The position numbers and the translations under genes are program-made. A DNA stretch of 64,000 nucleotides, taken from contig NZ_PIPK01000006.1 in assembly GCF_003987335.1 (NCBI RefSeq), positions 62,001-126,000 of the forward strand, in the 5' to 3' direction. Under the pieces are notes generated by a model. That model did not search any database. It worked only from the letters and a program-made list of their open reading frames with translations, and was not told where the DNA came from. Within the stretch, counting starts at the first letter, position 1. The number at the start of each line of letters is the position of its first letter. This document shows, piece after piece, positions 24,532 to 37,814 of the stretch. This stretch comes from Aliidiomarina maris (GTDB lineage Bacteria; Pseudomonadota; Gammaproteobacteria; Enterobacterales; Alteromonadaceae).

Positions 24532-24561
24532 AAAGGCAGCACTTTAGGTGCTGCCTTTTTT
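24532..24561 (+). terminator. Intrinsic terminator after fadBA
   Basis: An 11-bp perfect stem (24532-24542 with 24548-24558), a 5-nt loop and a T-tract follow the fadA stop by 30 bp. Confidence 0.92.
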
Positions 24562-24618
24562 GCTTAGGGCTTCATTTTTATCTACTATAGGCACCTACTT
24601 AATTTATTGGTGCGCCCC

Positions 24619-24876
24619 ATGCAGCCTTTCTCACAAGCCGATTATGAACTCGATACACTAGGTTTACGCTGCCCAGAGCCGGTGATGATGATCCGTGCTC
24701 AAGTGCGTAAGATGCAGCCCGGTGAAACCTTATTAGTCATCGCCGACGACCCCGCAACCACCCGTGACGTACCAAGCTTTTGTCGCTTTATGTCGCACCA
24801 ATTGCTGGCCCAGCAAACCGAGCTGGAGCCCTACCATTACCTCATTCAAAAGGGCGCAGGTAGCAGCGCGACCTGA
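24619..24876 (+). CDS. TusA-family sulfurtransferase
   Basis: An 85-residue protein with the TusA signature [22 protein letters not shown], in which the Cys carries the persulfide, and the second conserved region [21 protein letters not shown]. TusA passes sulfur to tRNA 2-thiouridine synthesis; relatives have other sulfur-relay roles. ATG at 24619 suits the family; an in-frame TTG at 24607 adds four residues. It is monocistronic after the fadA terminator and converges on a GNAT gene. Confidence 0.88.
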   Translation: MQPFSQADYELDTLGLRCPEPVMMIRAQVRKMQPGETLLVIADDPATTRDVPSFCRFMSHQLLAQQTELEPYHYLIQKGAGSSAT

Positions 24877-24894
24877 GGCCGCATCACCAAGGCA

Positions 24895-25374
24895 TTATAA
24901 TTTGTACTCCCAGAACTCTGCTTGGCCCAAGCTTGGGTCGAGCTGATACGGCTTAAAGCCAAAGTGAGCATAGGCGTTGCGTGCGCGCTCATTGCCCGTC
25001 AGCACTTCCAGCGTCACTTTGCAGCAACCGCGCTCTTTTGCCACGTCACACACACGCTGCATCAGCGCTTGAGCGATACCCTGGCCGCGATGACCTGATA
25101 GCACCGCAATGTCATGAATATTGCACAAAGGCTTGGCCGCGAAGGTAGAAAAGCCTTCCACACAATTGACCAGCCCCACTGGTTTACCCTGCACATAAGC
25201 GATAAAGCTATACACGCCGTCACGGGCGGCCATTTGCGCGATAAGATCACGTTTTGTTGCAGCTGGTAAGGGCTCACCACCCCCCATCGGATCTTGCGCG
25301 TAGGCATTTAATAACATCAGCAATGCGTCAGCTTGCGCTTGGTTACTGTAATCAACTGCTTGGATATCTAACAT
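24895..25374 (-). CDS. GNAT-family N-acetyltransferase
   Basis: A 159-residue acetyltransferase. The acetyl-CoA-binding motif A is IAVLSGHRGQGIAQALMQRVCDVA (about 90-114), and motif B is near ERARNAYAHFGFKPYQL. The substrate cannot be told. It lies 37 bp downstream of tag in the same direction and may share its transcript. Confidence 0.85.
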   Translation of the reverse strand: MLDIQAVDYSNQAQADALLMLLNAYAQDPMGGGEPLPAATKRDLIAQMAARDGVYSFIAYVQGKPVGLVNCVEGFSTFAAKPLCNIHDIAVLSGHRGQGIAQALMQRVCDVAKERGCCKVTLEVLTGNERARNAYAHFGFKPYQLDPSLGQAEFWEYKL

Positions 25375-25411
25375 GATAGTGCTTGTACCTTTTAATCAAT
25401 GACTTCGTGAG

Positions 25412-26017
25412 TTAATTCTTGGCGGTATCTAGTACCTGACGCACGTGGCAAAACGCCAAGTGATCGTTGACCAAGCCCGTTGCCTGCATAAACGCATAGC
25501 AAATAGTCGGTCCAACAAAATTGAACCCCGCTTTTTTAAGCGCCTTGGACATTGCTTTCGAAGCCTCAGTGTCAGTGGCTATATCGGCCATGCTTTGTGG
25601 GCAATTATCCACAACTTGGTGGTTTACGAATTGCCAAATAAAGTCGCTAAATTGTGTACCGCTGCGTTCAATGGCGATAAATCCATCCGCATTTCTAAAC
25701 ACGGACTCAATTTTAAGACGATTACGCACGATGCCTGCATTGGTCATTTGGTTAGCTATAAAGGCCTCGCGCTCAGCCCCTTGAATCGCGTGTAAACGCT
25801 CAGGGTCAAAACCGAAAAACGCCTCTTCATAGGCCGCCTGTTTGCGTAAAATCGTGATCCAGCTTAACCCTGCTTGCTGGCCGTCCAAACAAAGTTTGGC
25901 GAACAAGTCTTGGCTGTCATACACTGGTCGACCCCAGACTTGGTCGTGATACGCCTGATAATCGGGTGCGTCACCGCACCAAGGACAGCGTTTTGGGTGA
26001 TTTAGTTCGTTATTCAA
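25412..26017 (-). CDS. tag: DNA-3-methyladenine glycosylase I
   Basis: A 201-residue base-excision enzyme removing 3-methyladenine. It starts with the zinc-binding segment RCPWCGD and continues with YHDQVWGRPVYDSQDLFAKLCLDGQQAGLSWITILRKQ, the Tag signature containing the Glu/Trp active-site region. The C-terminal FVGPTICYAFMQATGLVNDHLAFCHV supplies the remaining zinc ligands. It is divergent from glyQ. Confidence 0.96.
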   Translation of the reverse strand: MNNELNHPKRCPWCGDAPDYQAYHDQVWGRPVYDSQDLFAKLCLDGQQAGLSWITILRKQAAYEEAFFGFDPERLHAIQGAEREAFIANQMTNAGIVRNRLKIESVFRNADGFIAIERSGTQFSDFIWQFVNHQVVDNCPQSMADIATDTEASKAMSKALKKAGFNFVGPTICYAFMQATGLVNDHLAFCHVRQVLDTAKN

Positions 26018-26054
26018 CCTGCATACTCCCTGTAAATTGGGGCAATGGTCAGGG

Positions 26055-26060
26055 TATAAT
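26055..26060 (+). promoter_or_regulatory. Probable -10 element of the glyQS promoter
   Basis: A perfect TATAAT lies 56 bp upstream of the glyQ ATG in the tag-glyQ divergent gap. No good -35 hexamer is found at the expected distance, so the call is tentative. Confidence 0.45.
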
Positions 26061-26115
26061 CACACAATTGAAAAGCGCTTAATAGCACTGAATCGGCCAC
26101 CTAAATGGACATATC

Positions 26116-27033
26116 ATGCAGAAATTCGACGTTAAGACATTTCAGGGCCTCATTTTAGCTCTGCAAGACTTTTGGGCACAGAAAGGGTGCGCTATTGTAC
26201 AACCGCTAGACATGGAGGTAGGTGCTGGTACCTTTCACCCGCAAACCTTCCTGCGTGCCATCGGCCCCGAGCCTGCCAACTTCGCGTATGTGCAACCATG
26301 CCGCCGCCCTACGGACGGTCGTTATGGCGAAAACCCAAACCGCTTGCAGCACTACTACCAGTTTCAGGTTATTTTGAAGCCATCACCGTCTGATATTCAG
26401 GACCTCTACCTTGATTCGCTGCGCATGCTGGGTTTTGATCCCCTGGTTCATGATATTCGTTTCGTCGAAGACAACTGGGAATCACCCACCTTGGGTGCTT
26501 GGGGTCTAGGCTGGGAAGTATGGCTCAACGGTATGGAAGTTACCCAGTTCACCTACTTCCAGCAAGTTGGTGGCTTAGAGTGTAAGCCGGTGGCCGGCGA
26601 AATCACCTACGGGCTTGAGCGTCTAGCCATGTACATCCAAGGTGTCGATAGCATTTATGACTTGGTCTGGACTGACGGTCCGCGCGGCAAAATCTTATAT
26701 GGCGACGTGTTTCACCAAAACGAAGTCGAGCAATCGACTTACAATTTCGAACACGCCGATGTAGACGTGCTTTTTGCGCGCTTTGAAGCCTGCGAAAAAG
26801 AATGTGAATTGCTGATCAGCCACAATTTACCATTGCCAGCCTATGAACAAGTGATGCGTGCGTCCCATGCATTCAATTTACTCGATGCACGCCACGCGAT
26901 TTCGGTCACCGAGCGCCAACGCTATATTTTACGCGTGCGCAGCATGGCAAAAGCCTGTGCCGAGGCGTATTACGCCGCCCGTGAAGCCCTTGGTTTCCCG
27001 TTGGCGACTGATCTTGCAACCGAGCAGAAGTAA
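26116..27033 (+). CDS. glyQ: Glycine-tRNA ligase alpha subunit
   Basis: A 305-residue catalytic subunit of the bacterial heterotetrameric glycyl-tRNA synthetase. Family stretches include [59 protein letters not shown] and [18 protein letters not shown]. It is followed by glyS after 12 bp. Confidence 0.98.
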   Translation: MQKFDVKTFQGLILALQDFWAQKGCAIVQPLDMEVGAGTFHPQTFLRAIGPEPANFAYVQPCRRPTDGRYGENPNRLQHYYQFQVILKPSPSDIQDLYLDSLRMLGFDPLVHDIRFVEDNWESPTLGAWGLGWEVWLNGMEVTQFTYFQQVGGLECKPVAGEITYGLERLAMYIQGVDSIYDLVWTDGPRGKILYGDVFHQNEVEQSTYNFEHADVDVLFARFEACEKECELLISHNLPLPAYEQVMRASHAFNLLDARHAISVTERQRYILRVRSMAKACAEAYYAAREALGFPLATDLATEQK

Positions 27034-27045
27034 GGATTCCACCCC

Positions 27046-29115
27046 ATGAGCAACCAGGATTTATTAATTGAGCTTGGCACGGAAGAGTTGCCACCGAAAG
27101 CCTTACACAGTTTATCTGCGAGCTTCACCGCAAGTATTGAGCAACAACTCAAAGATAGTGAGTTAGCATTCACTTCTATCAAAGGCCTTAATTCACCTAG
27201 ACGGTTAGCGGTATTAGTTGAAGGTTTGCAAAGCGAACAGGCTGATAAAATCGTCGAAAAGCGTGGCCCTGCGGTGAGTGTGGCATTTGGCGCGGATGGC
27301 CAGCCAACCAAAGCAGCCCTTGGTTGGGCGCGTGGCAATGGTATTGAGATTGAGCAAGCTGAACGCTTGAGTACTGATAAAGGCGAGTGGTTACTACACA
27401 AGGCCACTGAGAAAGGGCAAAGTGTCACCACGCTGTTGCAAGGTTTTATCGATAAGGCACTGAAACAGTTGCCTATCCCGCGCCCAATGCGTTGGGGTAA
27501 TAGCAGCCATAGCTTCATTCGCCCAGTGCATCAGGTGACCGTATTATTCGGTACCGATGTGGTTGATCTTGAAGTATTGGGCATTAAAAGCTCAAATCAA
27601 GTGACCGGACATCGTTTTTATCACCCTGAATTGGTGACTATTGAAAGCCCTGCGCGCTATATTGAGCAAATGGCCGATGCCCATGTTCTGGTCGACTTTG
27701 AACAGCGCAAAGCCGTCATTCGTGAGCAAATTGAAGAACTTGCCGAACAGGAACAAGCCAATCCGATCATGGACGAAGCCCTATTAGACGAAGTGGCTTC
27801 GCTGGTCGAATGGCCGGTCGCGCATGTAGCTAGTTTTGAACAAGGCTTTTTAGCGGTGCCGAAAGAAGCACTGATTTATACCATGAAGGATGATCAGCGC
27901 TATTTCCCGCTGCAAGCTCGTAATGGTGAGTTGCTATCGCGCTTTGTATTTATTAGTAACATAGAAAGCAAAGACCCGGCGCAAGTGATTTCCGGCAATG
28001 AGAAGGTAGTGCGCCCGCGCTTAGCCGATGCCCAGTTCTTCTTTACTACAGATCAAAAGACACCACTTAGCGACCGCGTCAAGGCCTTGCATAGCGTGTT
28101 GTTCCAAAAGCAACTGGGCACCTTAGGCGATAAAGCCGACCGCATGAGTGCGCTTGCCGGTGACATTGCAGCCCAGCTGAACGACGATGTGAGCGCTGCC
28201 CAGCGTGCCGGTTTGCTGGCAAAAGCCGACTTAATGTCAAATATGGTCATGGAATTCCCTGAAGTCCAAGGCGTGATGGGAATGCATTACGCGCGCATTG
28301 ATGGCGAACCTGAGTTGGTGGCAGAAGCCATTGAAGCGCACTATCATCCGCGTTTTGCTGGCGATACACTACCCGAAAGCACCGTCGGTTGCGCCGTCGC
28401 ACTGGCAGATAAACTCGATACCTTAGCGGGTATTTTCGGTATCGGCCAAACACCCAAGGGCGACCGTGACCCGTTTGCGTTGCGTCGCGCTGCCATCGGC
28501 CTGTTGCGTATTTTAGTGGAGAAAGCGTTGCCGCTTGATCTCACTCGCTTAGTGCAATCTGCCGTTACCCAGTACGGCGATAAGATTACTGCGACGCCTG
28601 AACTTGTAACTCAAATTGTTGATTTCTTACTGGGCCGTTTCCGCGCTTACTATGAAGAGCAAGGCGTCCCTGTCGATGTGATTCAAGCCGTACTGGCACG
28701 TCGCCCAACCGTCGCCTATGACTTTGATCAACGTGTGCAGGCCGTGCGCAGCTTTAAGTTGAACCCACAAGCTGAAGCACTTGCCGCCGCCAATAAGCGT
28801 GTCGGTAATATCTTAACCAAGGCCGAAGCGGAAGGTACGCAATTAGGTGCCAAGGTAAATGCAGACCTATTGCAGGAAGACGCAGAGAAGGCCTTGTATC
28901 AAGCTCTGGAGGCTGCTAAACAAGAGCTCAGCGCTGACGGCTACAATGCAGCGTTAAGCCGCCTAGCCGCGCTACGTACGCCGATTGACGCCTTCTTCGA
29001 TGAAGTGATGGTGAACGCAGACGACACCGAAGTGCGCAACAATCGTTTGACTTTATTGGCCGACTTGCGTGGGCAGTTCCTGAACATCGCGGACATCTCG
29101 CTGTTGCAGGCATAA
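27046..29115 (+). CDS. glyS: Glycine-tRNA ligase beta subunit
   Basis: A 689-residue subunit for tRNA recognition. It starts with [15 protein letters not shown] and carries [12 protein letters not shown]-like [10 protein letters not shown], an HD-like middle region and a C-terminal anticodon-binding domain ending [11 protein letters not shown]. Length agrees with the family. A strong terminator follows at 29145. Confidence 0.98.
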   Translation: MSNQDLLIELGTEELPPKALHSLSASFTASIEQQLKDSELAFTSIKGLNSPRRLAVLVEGLQSEQADKIVEKRGPAVSVAFGADGQPTKAALGWARGNGIEIEQAERLSTDKGEWLLHKATEKGQSVTTLLQGFIDKALKQLPIPRPMRWGNSSHSFIRPVHQVTVLFGTDVVDLEVLGIKSSNQVTGHRFYHPELVTIESPARYIEQMADAHVLVDFEQRKAVIREQIEELAEQEQANPIMDEALLDEVASLVEWPVAHVASFEQGFLAVPKEALIYTMKDDQRYFPLQARNGELLSRFVFISNIESKDPAQVISGNEKVVRPRLADAQFFFTTDQKTPLSDRVKALHSVLFQKQLGTLGDKADRMSALAGDIAAQLNDDVSAAQRAGLLAKADLMSNMVMEFPEVQGVMGMHYARIDGEPELVAEAIEAHYHPRFAGDTLPESTVGCAVALADKLDTLAGIFGIGQTPKGDRDPFALRRAAIGLLRILVEKALPLDLTRLVQSAVTQYGDKITATPELVTQIVDFLLGRFRAYYEEQGVPVDVIQAVLARRPTVAYDFDQRVQAVRSFKLNPQAEALAAANKRVGNILTKAEAEGTQLGAKVNADLLQEDAEKALYQALEAAKQELSADGYNAALSRLAALRTPIDAFFDEVMVNADDTEVRNNRLTLLADLRGQFLNIADISLLQA

Positions 29116-29144
29116 ATCCAGTCAATGAAAGAGTACGCATAACT

Positions 29145-29174
29145 AAAAGGGTCGGCAAATGCCGACCCTTTTTT
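29145..29174. terminator. Intrinsic terminator between glyS and the convergent hydrolase gene
   Basis: AAAAGGGTCGGC pairs with GCCGACCCTTTT across a 4-nt loop and is followed by T residues. The A-run on the left lets it also serve the minus-strand gene ending at 29203. Confidence 0.92.
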
Positions 29175-29202
29175 ATGCTTGATTGCATGTCCCTACCCGG
29201 TT

Positions 29203-30378
29203 TTATTGACCACGCCACTGCAGCCACACTGCGATGTCGGCCGTGTCTAATAGCATCATCCCATGATGCATACGCGGCTCTGATGCGTGTACAGTCACAG
29301 CGTCACTTTGCAATTGCTGCAATTTATTAAGCGATGAAATACTGTCGTTCGCCGAAGCAAAGATCAGCACGGGTACACCTAACTCACTCACACGCTGCAC
29401 CACCGAGGTATCACCTAGTGGCGTGCCAACCTCATTCAGTGCATGCTGCGCACCTTTTTGTAAGGTGCTTTGTGGCAGTAAGTGCGCGGTGCGGGTGTAG
29501 GCACGGCCTGCGTCGACAAATGCGTCAACGAACTCAAGCATAGGTGCCAACAGCGTCAACGACTCAATGTCATCGCGCAGCGCGGTCAAGTGTGCCGCTG
29601 TGGTGCCGCCCATCGACATACCCAAAGCATGCACGGGCCCCTGCAGTGCGAGGCTATCAATAAGTTTGCTGACCACCATAGCGTCCGGCTTACCACTGAA
29701 GCTGAATTCACCTTGTGACTGGCCGTGACCGAGCAAATCCACTAGCACCACATCGTAACCATGAAACCGCAACGCTTCTGCGACAAAGAATAACGACTGC
29801 TTATTGGTGCGAAAGCCATGTATCAGTACATAGGTACCCTGTTTCTGAACCGGGCTCTCAGCGCTATCTTCGCGGGTTAAATGCAGCACCACCTCATCAT
29901 CGCCACGCGTAGTATTTAGCTCAATTGCATAGAGCAATTGCTCCTGGCTATCGTCTATCGACAGCGCATCGAAAAACGGCGCGGACAATGCACTATGCCA
30001 AGGCCAATACTTCAACTCAACCTCCATTGCGCGCGTGCGTATCGGTGCATGCTCACCCCACGTATCAGCTTGCACGGCCCAATTGCGCAAGCCTGCATTG
30101 TCATACGCTGGCGCATGCATGTAGGCCATGCACAAACCTTGAGTATCATAGCGCTGCTGTAGTGCCTCGAAACCAAGTTCGTGGTAGTTGGCGACCTCAC
30201 AAAACTTACCATGACGGTAGCCGATGGCATTCAATTCAGGTTCAGACATTAAGGTGACATTCAGCATCGGCGGCGACAATGCGCCTTGGCTGACAATACT
30301 GGCACAGCCACTCAATAAAGTGACGGCGAGTACAGCGAGACTAGATAAGCGAATACTGCGGGAGGTGGATAAAAACAT
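29203..30378 (-). CDS. Lipoprotein alpha/beta-hydrolase
   Basis: A 391-residue predicted lipoprotein: the signal sequence ends in lipobox LLSGC with Cys25 as the lipid anchor. The C-terminal half is an alpha/beta-hydrolase fold with VLIHGFRTNKQS (oxyanion-hole region), VDLLGHGQSQGEF, GMSMGGTTAAHL (nucleophilic Ser) and a late His in RMHHGMML. It probably hydrolyses esters or lysophospholipids in the envelope; the substrate is unknown. It converges on glyS and follows gyrB on the same strand after 86 bp. Confidence 0.85.
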   Translation of the reverse strand: MFLSTSRSIRLSSLAVLAVTLLSGCASIVSQGALSPPMLNVTLMSEPELNAIGYRHGKFCEVANYHELGFEALQQRYDTQGLCMAYMHAPAYDNAGLRNWAVQADTWGEHAPIRTRAMEVELKYWPWHSALSAPFFDALSIDDSQEQLLYAIELNTTRGDDEVVLHLTREDSAESPVQKQGTYVLIHGFRTNKQSLFFVAEALRFHGYDVVLVDLLGHGQSQGEFSFSGKPDAMVVSKLIDSLALQGPVHALGMSMGGTTAAHLTALRDDIESLTLLAPMLEFVDAFVDAGRAYTRTAHLLPQSTLQKGAQHALNEVGTPLGDTSVVQRVSELGVPVLIFASANDSISSLNKLQQLQSDAVTVHASEPRMHHGMMLLDTADIAVWLQWRGQ

Positions 30379-30464
30379 AAGGCCGAGTTCCTAACAATGG
30401 GCAACTTATCGTTAGCACCACTGTAGCAGGAAGGCTCGGCCTCGGACAGACGTATTAGCGCAAA

Positions 30465-33994
<3,530 letters not shown>

Positions 33995-33997
33995 CGG

Positions 33998-35098
33998 TTA
34001 CAAACGCATAGGCATAACAACGTACAGAGCAGAGTCATCGGCATTGTCTTCCACTAAGGCGCTGCTATTCGCATCACTTAAGGTGAACTTAACCTGCTCG
34101 CCTTGAATCGAGTTCAAAACATCCAGCACATAGGTGACGTTAAAACCAATTTCCAATGCATCGCCTTGGTAATCCACTTCGATGGACTCTTCGGCCTGCT
34201 CTTGTTCTGGGTTATTGGCTGTTAGGGCCAAATCACCATTACTCAGATTCAAACGGACACCGCGGAATTTTTCATTCGATAAAATCGACGCACGCACACA
34301 AGCACTGCGCAGCAGTTCGCGGTCTGCAATAACGGTTTTATCACCACCTTGAGGCAATACGCGGCGGTAATCCGGGAAGCGGCCGTCCAACAATTTAGTG
34401 GTAAACACCATGCCTTCACTGCGCACACGCAAGTGGTTTTGGCCAATCGATACTTGAATCAGCTGGTCGTCTTGTTCAAGTAAGCGCATTAACTCGCTGA
34501 CACCTTTGCGCGGGACAATCACTTGACGCTGGGGCAAACCAGTTTGCTCCAGCTGCATGCCTGACATCGCCAAACGGTGACCGTCCGTTGCAACCGTACG
34601 AAGCTGGTCTTCATTCACTTCAAACAACATGCCATTGAGATAATAACGCACGTCTTGATTGGCCATGGAAAAATGCGTGCGTTCCATTAAATATTTCAAA
34701 TCACCGCGCGCCAGCTCAAAGGTAACTTCCGCGTCCCACTCGTCGATATCCGGAAACTCGCTGGCTGGCAATGAACTCAAGGTGAATTTACTTCGCCCTG
34801 AGCGTAACACGACCTTGTCACCATTCGCTTCAAGCTTGACGTCACTACCGTCGGGCAAGGTACGGACAATATCCAGCAACTTTTTCGCGGGCACGGTAAC
34901 TTCGCCACTGGCAGCCTGCTCAAGGCTCACTTTGGATACCAATTCAACTTCTAAGTCAGTACCCGTCATGCTCAATTCATTCTGATTCACGCGAATAAGC
35001 ACGTTAGATAAAATTGGCAACGTATGGCGGCGTTCAACGGCACCGCTCACTACTTGTAGAGGCTTGAGTAACGCGTCTCGATTCGTCGTAAAATTCAT
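33998..35098 (-). CDS. dnaN: DNA polymerase III sliding clamp (beta subunit)
   Basis: A 366-residue processivity clamp starting MNFTTNRDALLKPLQVVSGAVERRHTLPILSNV, the family start, and ending in the conserved YVVMPMRL. Three clamp-fold repeats fit its length. It lies between dnaA (77-bp gap) and recF (3-bp gap) in the replication operon. Confidence 0.98.
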   Translation of the reverse strand: MNFTTNRDALLKPLQVVSGAVERRHTLPILSNVLIRVNQNELSMTGTDLEVELVSKVSLEQAASGEVTVPAKKLLDIVRTLPDGSDVKLEANGDKVVLRSGRSKFTLSSLPASEFPDIDEWDAEVTFELARGDLKYLMERTHFSMANQDVRYYLNGMLFEVNEDQLRTVATDGHRLAMSGMQLEQTGLPQRQVIVPRKGVSELMRLLEQDDQLIQVSIGQNHLRVRSEGMVFTTKLLDGRFPDYRRVLPQGGDKTVIADRELLRSACVRASILSNEKFRGVRLNLSNGDLALTANNPEQEQAEESIEVDYQGDALEIGFNVTYVLDVLNSIQGEQVKFTLSDANSSALVEDNADDSALYVVMPMRL

Positions 35099-35175
35099 TG
35101 GCTGTCTCCCATACTGTCACGCTGTTATGCGTTTGTTCGTCCGTACCACCATATTATCGCGGACAATATTTGACG

Positions 35176-36570
35176 CTATACCGAAAGCGTCCGGTTCAAA
35201 TTACGATAGTCTTCCTGAATCTCATGATCGGACTCAATCAGTTCTTTAATCTTGCGACAGGCATGTAACACCGTCGTGTGGTCGCGGCCGCCAAACGCGT
35301 CGCCGATTTCTGGCAAACTGTGGCTGGTGAGCTCTTTCGCCAACGCCATGGCTAATTGGCGTGGCCGTGCAATCGAGCGACTACGACGTTTCGAGGTTAA
35401 ATCTGCTACTTTAATATTATAGTACTCAGCCACAGTGCGCTGAATATTATCGATGGTCACAAGCTTCTCTTGGGCAGCGATTAAGTCACGCAGGGCCTCT
35501 TTAACGAAGTCGATGGTCAGTTCACGGCCAGTTAAATTGACGTTGACCGCCACCCGGTTCAGCGCGCCTTCTAATTCACGTACGTGGGAACGTAATCGTT
35601 TTGCAATAAAGAACGCCACTTCATGGGGGAGCTTAATGCCGCGCTCTTCAGCTTTACGTTCTAAAATGGCAACACGGGTCGGTAACTCAGGTGGCTCAAT
35701 CGCTACCGTTAAGCCCCAACCAAACCGTGACTTGAGGCGGTCGTCGACGCCCTCGATTTCCTTGGGATACACGTCACTGGTTAATATAACCTGTTGATTT
35801 CCCTCAAGTAACCAGTTAAATGTATGGAAAAACTCGTCCTGGAAGTGCTCTTTACGCGCAAAAAACTGTACGTCATCAATCAGCAGTGCATCAACCGAAC
35901 GGTAGCTTTCTTTGAAGGCATCAATTTTATTGTGCTTCATCGCGTACACCATGTCTTGAACGAACCGTTCAGCACGCAAGTAATACACCTTCGCATCGGG
36001 TTTACGCGCCAAAATGCCGTTGCCCACAGAATGGAGTAAATGGGTTTTACCTAAGCCGGTACCGCCGTAGATAAATAGCGGGTTATACGCGCCACCTGGG
36101 TTTTCCGCCACCTGAAGAGCTGCAGCACGGGCTAATTGGTTCGATTTACCCTCAACGAAATTAGCGAAGGTATAATTGCGGTGTAAGTTACTGCTTTGTA
36201 GCGAGACTGGGCGGTCTTCTTCTGCAGTGCGGCGCTGATTACGCGAACGGCTATTGCTATGCGCCGGTGCGGGCACTGCTTGTGCCGCAGGGCTCGCTTT
36301 AGATGCTTTGGGGCTGGCGGTTTGGCGGACACCGCCAACTTTTAATTCCACGTTCGGCGGCTCTTGGCCAGCTTCTTCACGCAAAAAAGTGATAATTTGC
36401 TCAAGGTATTTGTCTTTCACCCATTCCATCACATAGGTATTGGGGGCGTACAAGAATAGCGTGTTGTTTTGCATTTCCACCTGTAGCGGGCGTATCCAGG
36501 TATTGAAATGTTGCATGCTGAGCTCGCTTTGCAAACGAGAAGAACATTGTTGCCAAAGCGACTTACTCAC
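35176..36570 (-). CDS. dnaA: Chromosomal replication initiator protein DnaA
   Basis: A 464-residue initiator: N-terminal DnaB-interaction domain ([26 protein letters not shown]), a variable linker, an AAA+ domain with Walker [17 protein letters not shown] and Walker [12 protein letters not shown], and a C-terminal helix-turn-helix with [19 protein letters not shown], the DnaA-box recognition signature. The start is GTG at 36570 with GGGAG upstream. It is divergent from rpmH across 458 bp that contain DnaA boxes. Confidence 0.98.
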   Translation of the reverse strand: MSKSLWQQCSSRLQSELSMQHFNTWIRPLQVEMQNNTLFLYAPNTYVMEWVKDKYLEQIITFLREEAGQEPPNVELKVGGVRQTASPKASKASPAAQAVPAPAHSNSRSRNQRRTAEEDRPVSLQSSNLHRNYTFANFVEGKSNQLARAAALQVAENPGGAYNPLFIYGGTGLGKTHLLHSVGNGILARKPDAKVYYLRAERFVQDMVYAMKHNKIDAFKESYRSVDALLIDDVQFFARKEHFQDEFFHTFNWLLEGNQQVILTSDVYPKEIEGVDDRLKSRFGWGLTVAIEPPELPTRVAILERKAEERGIKLPHEVAFFIAKRLRSHVRELEGALNRVAVNVNLTGRELTIDFVKEALRDLIAAQEKLVTIDNIQRTVAEYYNIKVADLTSKRRSRSIARPRQLAMALAKELTSHSLPEIGDAFGGRDHTTVLHACRKIKELIESDHEIQEDYRNLNRTLSV

Positions 36571-37028
36571 ACGAAACTCCCTTCCACATGCTGTTAATGC
36601 AAAAACTCATCATAATTTTTGTTCATCTTATCGTTGTGCGTAACGTAATTGTGCGTAACAGCGTAAAGTTTTCCACAAAAAGAAAAAATGCATGTGGTGC
36701 TTAAGACCCCATGAAGCTGCTTGAGAAGCCAATCTGGCAGTGGTAAAAACCTTTGATAACCCGTACTTTTTGTTACATGAGTACTGTATAAGCGTGCACT
36801 ACTTCCCGCACTTTTTAACCGCAAGCGACGGCGCTAAAGCAAATGCCATCTCAAGTGCGCGATCACCTGCTCATAATACGAAATATCGGGGCCACAAGCC
36901 AGTAGTTTGGGCATAAAAACATGAGTTATCCACAGCAAATAGTGATCAGTTTACGTTGACACAGATCCTTTCTTTTTGTAGAATTCGCGCTCAATTTTTA
37001 AGACAAAATCACGTACGGAAGTATTGTT
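36571..37028. promoter_or_regulatory. dnaA-rpmH intergenic region with DnaA boxes (regulatory or origin region)
   Basis: The 458-bp gap between divergent dnaA and rpmH contains a perfect DnaA box TTATCCACA (36926-36934), a near-consensus TTTTCCACA (36669-36677), and a direct repeat TTGTGCGTAAC at 36634-36644 and 36649-36659. The rpmH promoter is at 36956-36984. In pseudomonads this gap is oriC; in Vibrio- and Shewanella-like genomes oriC is next to mnmG. With only two good boxes and no clear array of AT-rich 13-mers, dnaA autoregulation is at least as likely. Confidence 0.55.
36956..36984 (+). promoter_or_regulatory. Sigma-70 promoter of rpmH
   Basis: TTGACA (36956-36961) and TAGAAT (36979-36984) are separated by the ideal 17 bp and lie 44 bp upstream of the rpmH ATG. 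The perfect DnaA box ends 22 bp upstream of the -35. Confidence 0.85.
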
Positions 37029-37163
37029 ATGAAAAGAACATTTCAACCAAGCGTTTTAAAGCGCAAGCGCACTCACGGTTTCCGTGCTCGTATGGCTACC
37101 AAAAATGGTCGTCAGGTTTTAGCACGTCGCCGCGCAAAAGGTCGTAAAGTACTGAGCGCTTAA
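37029..37163 (+). CDS. rpmH: 50S ribosomal protein L34
   Basis: A 44-residue protein starting [20 protein letters not shown] and ending in the basic tail [13 protein letters not shown], an unmistakable L34. It is the first gene of rpmH-rnpA-yidD-yidC, the usual order. Confidence 0.98.
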   Translation: MKRTFQPSVLKRKRTHGFRARMATKNGRQVLARRRAKGRKVLSA

Positions 37164-37205
37164 TGCTCAGTACTTTCGGCTTTTAAATTAACTCAGGCCC
37201 ACTGA

Positions 37206-37577
37206 GTGACTCAGAATACTTATCCGCGGGCGCTACGATTGTTAGCGCCCGCGGATTTTCAATTTGTCTTTGACAACCCTCCAGTCAAAGCTGTTACTAA
37301 AGAAGTAACCGTTCTGGCCAAACCAAACTCCCTTTCGCACCCAAGACTTGGCGTTACTGTCAGTAAAAAACGTGCGCGTCTGGCGGTTGAACGCAATCGC
37401 ATTAAGAGAATAATGCGGGAAAGCTTTCGGTTACAGCAGCACAATCTGTCAGGGTTTGATATTATCGTCATCGCAAAACCAGGGATAACCGATTTGGACA
37501 ACCCCGCTTTGCATGACTTAATGAACTACCTATGGCGAAAGTTAAGCAAGCGCTGCAAGCAATACCAATCGCGTTAA
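37206..37577 (+). CDS. rnpA: Ribonuclease P protein component
   Basis: A 123-residue protein partner of the RNase P RNA in tRNA 5' processing. The family RNR motif lies in [18 protein letters not shown], preceded by [15 protein letters not shown]. The start is GTG at 37206. The 3' end overlaps yidD by 46 bp, as in other gammaproteobacteria. Confidence 0.96.
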   Translation: MTQNTYPRALRLLAPADFQFVFDNPPVKAVTKEVTVLAKPNSLSHPRLGVTVSKKRARLAVERNRIKRIMRESFRLQQHNLSGFDIIVIAKPGITDLDNPALHDLMNYLWRKLSKRCKQYQSR

Positions 37578-37810
37578 TTCGCGTGTACCAGCTTGTGATT
37601 AGCCCATTACTTGGGCCGCGTTGCCGTTTTTACCCTACGTGTTCAGAATATGCCATTCAGGCCATTCGCTTGCATGGCGTAGTCAAAGGCAGCGCACTTG
37701 CTGCTCGGCGCATTGTCAAATGCCACCCAGGTCATCCTGGTGGTATCGACCCAGTGCCCGGCTCTCAACCCGAAGCCCAATCGCAACCAAGGCAAAAAGA
37801 GACAAAGTAA
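37532..37810 (+). CDS. yidD: Membrane protein insertion efficiency factor YidD
   Basis: A 92-residue protein with the family core [26 protein letters not shown] followed by [28 protein letters not shown]. It is membrane-associated through an amphipathic N-terminal helix and assists YidC. It overlaps rnpA and is followed by yidC after 4 bp. Confidence 0.96.
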   Translation: MAKVKQALQAIPIALIRVYQLVISPLLGPRCRFYPTCSEYAIQAIRLHGVVKGSALAARRIVKCHPGHPGGIDPVPGSQPEAQSQPRQKETK

Positions 37811-37814
37811 TATT

